From Cryptomeria japonica (taxonomy: Eukaryota; Streptophyta; Pinopsida; Cupressales; Cupressaceae), in assembly GCF_030272615.1 (NCBI RefSeq), contig NC_081414.1, forward strand, positions 234,718,733 through 234,782,732: a DNA stretch of 64,000 nucleotides, given 5' to 3'. The notes under the pieces were generated by a model, which saw nothing but the letters and a program-made list of their open reading frames with translations, was not told the origin of the DNA and made no database searches. The position numbers were made by a program, and so were the translations under genes. Position 1 is the stretch's first letter. Each line of letters starts with the position of its first letter. Shown in pieces: positions 58,428 through 64,000 of this stretch.

Positions 58428-60615
58428 ATGGCATGAGGTAAAAAGAGAAATAGATCAAGAGGAAGGCAAATAGTTAGATTCACTTGTGGGATGCATTTCA
58501 CTAAGGAAGTGAGCTAAGAGCCTATTGCTAAAACTATTATTCAACCTATTCATGAATCATGTAATGTGTAGTTTCCCTCACATGTGCCCCTTAAAAATTG
58601 GCCAATAGATGACATGAAAAGAGCAATTACCAGTGTAGAAGACAACAACATGTTAGTCAAAGGTGCATCAATCAAGTATGGTATCCCCAATACCACTTTG
58701 AGGTTATGAGTGATGGGAATTACAAGCACAAAGAGGAGGGGACTACATACCATCTTATCAATAGAGGATGAGGCTAAAGTTTCCTAGTGGTGAAAATACA
58801 TGGTTGAATTTGGTCATGGAGTGTAGGTTAGCCAACTTCAATCCACCATTGCCCAAATAACTAGAAATAGGGTCAACCCATTCACAAATAGGATGCCAGG
58901 GAGATCATGGTGGGTAGGTTTTTGATAAGGCACCCTAATTTGAAAATTAGAACAACCGAAGGAGTGGATACCAATAGAGAAATCATGCTATGACCTTCAA
59001 TCGTGGCATTATTCTATGACAAACCGGAGAATATTTACAACTTGTGCCACTATGGTTCAAGCAAAATTTGGAACTATGATGAGACTAGGATGCAAGATAG
59101 TAGGAACTATGGCATGTGAGTGATTGCTAAATTGGGATAAAGATGTGTACCACACCTCATTTCAAAATGTAGAGAGTGGATCATAGTTTTGGCTTGTGTT
59201 AGTGCAACTGGGACAAGTATTCCTAGGTTTTACTTGTTCAAATATCAGAGGCACATGTAGAACTACATTGTAAATTATGAGTTAGTGGTATGCATGACAA
59301 TCCAAGAACATGCATGGATGACAAGGAGCTATTTCTTAACTGGTTAGAGCATTTTGCAGCTTCGATCCTTGGTGGGGTTTCACCCACTAGTAGGGTACTT
59401 CTTATCTTTGACGGTCATGGCATCCACGTGGCCTTCAAGACAATTGAAGAGGCAAGGCATTTAAGAATTGACTTGCTAACATCACCTACTCATACTAGCC
59501 ACATGCTACAACCACTCGATGTGAGTATTTTATCACCTTGCATGAATGACTTCAAACAACAAAGGACCATATGGATAGCAAACAACCCGCACGTTAAAAT
59601 CGGACAGGAAGATTTAGCAACTCTTGCAAGCAAAGCATTCAACCAAGCTTTGGCATCATGAAATATTGTAAGTGGCATCTGTGGGACTAAAATTTCGCCA
59701 TTAAATTGGTCTTCTCTCAAAAGAGATATGAGGCCAAACAAGACCTTTAAAGTTCAAGAGGATGTTCAAACTACTAGAATAGAGGTTGATGTAGTTACAA
59801 TGGAGGATCAACCAAAACACATTACAACAGTGGCCTTCTTGTAGTTGTTTGGTTACAATGAGGATGATATTGATGTATTTGTTCAAAATTACAATGCTTC
59901 CAATGAGTGTACACAAACTACACTTGAAGGTGTCTATTTACCACCACAAACCAGCCAACTAGACATCCTTTTTGTGCAAGAAGCCTGTAATGAGGGAATG
60001 AATACTACATCAAATGGTCTCAACTTTCCAACACAAGATAGCCAACCAAAATGTCTTGAGGAAGCAACCATAAATATTAGATTGCAAACAAATTTCATGA
60101 CTGACGAAGTCTCCCTTTCCATGCCAACCCCACCACAAATGGATACTATTGAGGTAATCCAATACTTCACAAATGGAGCAGATTGGGACCAACAAACCGG
60201 TGGTGATTGTGAAGATGAAAATGAGAACAACATTAGTGATCAAGAAGCCAACTTTATGCCATGCACCCAAGAGGATGAGCAACAATTGACAAGATCAACT
60301 ACCCAATTCTTGAGACTTCTAGTGCAGTGGGTGAATCGAACATCACATGGAGGTTAGATATAAGTGATTTTCCTTTGTAGGCAATCCCAAATATTGACAT
60401 CCGATGATGACATTAAAATTATCAACGAGCAAGAGGCGCAAAGGAAGAGAAATGAAGAATTGCAAGAGCGTAAAAAGTAGCAAATGAGGCAGAGGAAGGC
60501 AAAACATGAAGCGGATCGAATTGAAAGGGAAGCAATCACCTAGGAAGAGAAACAAGTAAGAAAAGTGCAAGAAGACAGGGAGAGGTTGATTATAAATGAG
60601 GAGAAGGCAAGGAGA
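58428..60615 (+). pseudogene. DDE_1 (pogo-like) transposase pseudogene
   Basis: Begins M-A-stop-GKKRNRSRGRQ at 58428. A psq/CENP-B-type helix-turn-helix lies near 58615-58710 (KRAITSVEDNNMLVKGASIK, YGIPNTTLR). The catalytic core shows the DDE_1 triad: IWNYDETR (about 59065), LLIFDGHGIH (about 59402) and HMLQPLDVSIL (about 59502). An acidic, Gln/Thr-rich region follows (59845-60357), then a strongly charged probable coiled coil (60385-60615, NEQEAQRKRNEELQERKK), as in many pogo-type transposases. At least two frameshifts and several stops. The core 59290-60357 stays in one frame apart from stops at 59659 and about 59842. Such proteins cut and paste DNA transposons, usually with TA target sites. 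Confidence 0.82.
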
Positions 60616-61290
60616 TAATAGCAAGCCAAGGTTGATTGAGAATGAAGGGCAGTTGAAAAGAAAGAAAAACAAGCAGAGAGAAATAGACATATGTGTACAA
60701 CACATGATCCTCTACCCCCAACACTCAGTTCTGATTGATATGATCAACCTCTTGTCCCTGACCTTTGCAACTATTAGTAATATGCAAGTTGGGACTAGCT
60801 CTACCTACTCAAACCACTTGAAACTAAATTTAGAGGCAAATCGGGCACTGCATGCTCGTATAGCAAGTTGCATTCAAGCCTGTCCTAACCAATAAATTGC
60901 ACCTACAATTGGACCAGAGAGTGCTACCCATGGATATGTGACACCTCCTCCTTTTCCTACCCATATGGATAATTGATTAAGTCTGATGAATTTTGCATTT
61001 TGATTGATGTTGCAGCATATTTTGGGCATTTGTCGTGCAAAGCAGATCAGATATTGCTAATACATACATGTTGATTTTGTGCAATCTATTAATGCAGATA
61101 GAGTTAGGATATAACTCTGATATGATTTTAAAATGTCATAATGTCGATGTTGTACTATTTCAGACCTCACATTTGTAAAGTCAAATGTTGATTTTGTGCT
61201 AACTATCATGATTATAAAATGTCATGATGTTAATGTTGCTATATATTGAACTTATATATCATGATTATATATTGAACCTATTATAGTCAT
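60616..61290. other. Downstream sequence with two GTTGATTTTGTGC copies
   Basis: No domain seen past the coiled coil. Near-repeats GTTGATTTTGTGC (about 61070, 61188) and AAATGTCAT-ATGT (about 61130, 61220) mark an old ~115-bp duplication. Confidence 0.5.
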
Positions 61291-61435
61291 GTGTGTTTAT
61301 TGTTTTCTCGGTTTATTGTCTATGTTTTAGTCATATATGTTTATTGTTCTCTCAATTTATTGTCTAAGTTTCAGTCATATATGTTTATTCTTTTCTCGGT
61401 TTATTTTCTATATTTAAGTCATATATGTTTGTGTA
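61291..61435. repeat. Three tandem ~54-bp units
   Basis: Each contains GTTTATTGTTTTCTCGG-like text, TTTATTGTCTA and AGTCATATATG. The open frame across them is a repeat by-product. Confidence 0.75.
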
Positions 61436-61519
61436 CATATGCATACGCATGCATACATGTATGCAAACCATACATATGTGTGTGTGTACATATGCATACA
61501 TATATGAATACAAATGCAT

Positions 61520-62060
<541 letters not shown>

Positions 62061-62574
62061 ATTTATACATTTATTTATGTATTTTACTCATAAATACATA
62101 AATACAAAACACACTGTCTATTGGGTCATTGCCAAAGTAAAGTCATAAAGGCTTTACTTGTTGTAAAGGCTTGTTGTCTTCCCTATATTTTGGATAAGTC
62201 CTTAATGACTACCAAAACACATAGATGCATACATGTATCATATAAACATATTAGAAGAACAAATTTATGAGCAAAATAAAATCACATAATACAAAAATAT
62301 TAAATCCTATAGAGCAAAATTTCCCATAAAAATTAAGTGTGTTAATGAACACAATTATATGGAAGGCTTGATCATCTACTTGGTTCAGCTCTCAATGCTC
62401 TCGCATGCCTGCAAAAAAATTATAATAATCAGGGGTAGTAAGGTTCTCACATTAAATAATCCTTACAATATTGCATGAAATTAGATCCTTACATAAATTC
62501 ATACATATCCATGCTGAGAAATTCATATCCATATGCATATGCATATACATACATACATATAGTTCACTTAAAAC
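62061..62574. other. AT-rich spacer, nothing recognised
   Basis: Contains one notable inverted pair AGTAAAG...CTTTACT (about 62137-62158) and a CATATGCATATG run at about 62530; otherwise unremarkable. Confidence 0.45.
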
Positions 62575-62900
62575 AATATATGGACTACAAATAGTATATT
62601 GATTTATGGAAACATGAAGATATCCTTATATCAGAGTTGCATTCCTAAGCTTTGAATATTATAAAGGATATTCAGTAAAAATAGAGGAATTTGTAATGAA
62701 AATGACCATGGAAATTCACCCTTATTGAATCATTCAGATGTGGTAAATGAATGCATTAATTTGTGGAAGTTGATTTTTAAATTTCAATATGCGTGGGACA
62801 ATTCATATTTGCATCTACGATTTATGTCTGATTTCTATGATGGCTTCAATGAATTCAGTTTTATATTTTATTTTATGTTTGTTTTGGAAGGTTTATGAAT
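62575..62900 (-). repeat. Right arm of the long inverted repeat
   Basis: Reverse complement of 55195-55670. The outermost matching text is about AAACATAAAATAAAATATAAAA on both sides (split by one or two substitutions); beyond it similarity fades, and no terminal motif or target duplication is clear. Confidence 0.75.
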
Positions 62901-62949
62901 GCAATGTAACATACAATGTATCATGACTATATGTATGCATACACATAGA

Positions 62950-63012
62950 CATATAGGTATATGCATGTATGTATGTATGTATGTATGTATGTATGTATGT
63001 ATGTATGCATGT
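62950..63012. repeat. (GTAT)n microsatellite
   Basis: About ten GTAT units with TGCATG interruptions. Confidence 0.9.
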
Positions 63013-63037
63013 GTGTATATATGTACGTACTCATGTA

Positions 63038-63508
63038 TGTATAGTTGGAATAAATAATTCATATATTAATTATTCACTTAATTATATTAATTCACTCAAT
63101 AATCAATGCCTTAGTTAGTAATTAATTATTGTCATTTATTAGTTAGTTAATTAATTAATTATGAATAATTAAATAATATTTATCTCCATGCATAGTGCAA
63201 ACTAGGAAAACCAAACTATGTTTAGATTTTTGAGAGTTTCATGTATTTAATTAGTTAATTATGCTTTTTGTGCATACTTGACTGATTCATGCATTCTATT
63301 TCCACTCTCAGTCTATCTTGTAGATTTATAAGGATGTAATATCCTTCATTGTAACTCAAACAATAAGCAATAAGCAATTTCAAAGCAATACATTCAATTA
63401 TTGTTAATTGTCTTCAATTCTCCTTGCTATTCAATTTTCTCTTATTGTGTGATAGGTATTCTTGCATAAAATAATTGGGCTTGTGGGATTCACATTTCAC
63501 AAATTCTA
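63038..63508 (+). mobile_element. 5' LTR of a further copia element (truncated by window)
   Basis: The primer site at 63512 fixes the inner end. The outer end is placed near TGTATAGTTGGAATAAATAA by analogy with LTRs starting TGTTGGAATA, and is uncertain. It includes a TATA-like TTTATAAGGATG (about 63325) and AT-rich palindromes (63060-63170). Confidence 0.65.
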
Positions 63509-63511
63509 ATA

Positions 63512-63523
63512 TGGTATCAGAGC
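63512..63523 (+). other. Primer-binding site, copia type
   Basis: TGGTATCAGAGC, the exact plant copia initiator-tRNA-Met primer sequence, placed after the LTR end. Confidence 0.92.
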
Positions 63524-64000
63524 TCCAAATCTGAAGATTCTTATTCAATTTTTTGGAGATTATTTTCATTTACATAGAAAATTGTTCACCTTGGGTTAAT
63601 TTGGAGCTCACCATCAGTTCCAGGAGGCTCATGAAAGTCAAGATCGCCTTTTGTTTTGCTGAAATTGGATACACAATGTCCATTTTACAAGGGTTTGAAA
63701 TTTGAGGGTTTTTCTTTGTTCTAGAGGGTACCTAAAAATTTGGAGCTTTTTGGGCCCAAAAGGGACCTCACGAGTGGCTTCAGGCAGTTGATTTGACGAA
63801 TTTTGATATATAATTTGATATAATTTGGGTGCAGGGATCTGAAAGGCAATTTTTTTAAATTTTTGGTCGTATAGACCGTACCATATGAAATTTTCCAAAA
63901 TTTTGTCCAAAAAAAATTATTTTTTGCGGTGTTTTTTTACACTGCAAGGCTAGTCGTTTACTAGCTGCCAACGATAGTGGTCTTGTTGACCGCCAGTGGC
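63524..64000 (+). other. Leader of the right-edge copia element
   Basis: Untranslated leader running off the window. The minus-strand frame 63910-63638 is judged a chance reading. No gag motif is reached. Confidence 0.5.

Overview
This looks like nuclear DNA from a large, repeat-rich seed-plant genome. Everything recognisable is a plant transposable element or a decayed gene fragment: Ty1/copia, Ty3/gypsy of the Tat type, L1-type LINEs with RNase H, a TRIM, MITE-like elements, a DDE_1 transposase and a PPR pseudogene. Long, old, deeply nested elements with visibly diverged LTRs suggest a gymnosperm; that is inference. I see no intact cellular gene, no rRNA or tRNA gene and no CRISPR array.

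Region 1 (1-22,383). A minus-strand copia gag with its primer-binding site and LTR lies at the left edge. Next is a minus-strand solo LTR (3134-22383, flanks cggtc/cagtc) split by three later insertions. (a) A 16-kb Tat-like gypsy element (3684-19639, 5-bp target duplication actat) encodes gag-protease-RT-RNase H-second RNase H-integrase on the minus strand. On the opposite strand, between pol and the 3' LTR, it carries a plant mobile domain (PMD) gene that appears to have a spliced first exon. (b) A 5'-truncated LINE tail (19818-20277). (c) A plus-strand solo LTR of the same family (20855-22263), so the two LTR copies form a large inverted repeat.

Region 2 (22,384-26,344). PPR pseudogene fragments with an internal duplication, then AT-rich DNA and a MITE with TTA target duplications.

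Region 3 (26,345-48,963). A single minus-strand LINE spans the region, bounded by a 16-bp target duplication (one mismatch). It is about 8.2 kb once its insertions are removed. It has ORF1 (DUF4283-like), ORF2 (endonuclease, RT, zf-RVT, RNase H) and an unusual third ORF after ORF2. Two elements sit inside it: a nearly complete copia (30938-37591) in the RT region, flanked by a 72-bp host duplication, and a gypsy-like element (40972-48683) in the 5' part that encodes only gag and a protease-like domain plus a long C-terminal extension.

Region 4 (48,964-64,000). AT-rich DNA, a second 5'-truncated LINE with a 127-bp LINE tail inserted in it, a MITE relative, a degenerate pogo/DDE_1-type transposase between long inverted arms, a tandemly amplified tiny TRIM (three LTRs, two internal segments), many simple repeats, and the 5' LTR and leader of another copia element at the right edge.

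Most disabling changes that I checked are in-frame stops explained by C-to-T transitions on one strand, as expected for methylated, silenced repeats. The most notable items are the antisense PMD gene with an intron full of covarying hairpin repeats, the LINE's third ORF, and a LINE 3'-tail stem-loop shared by three separate insertions. All junctions and identities were judged by eye.
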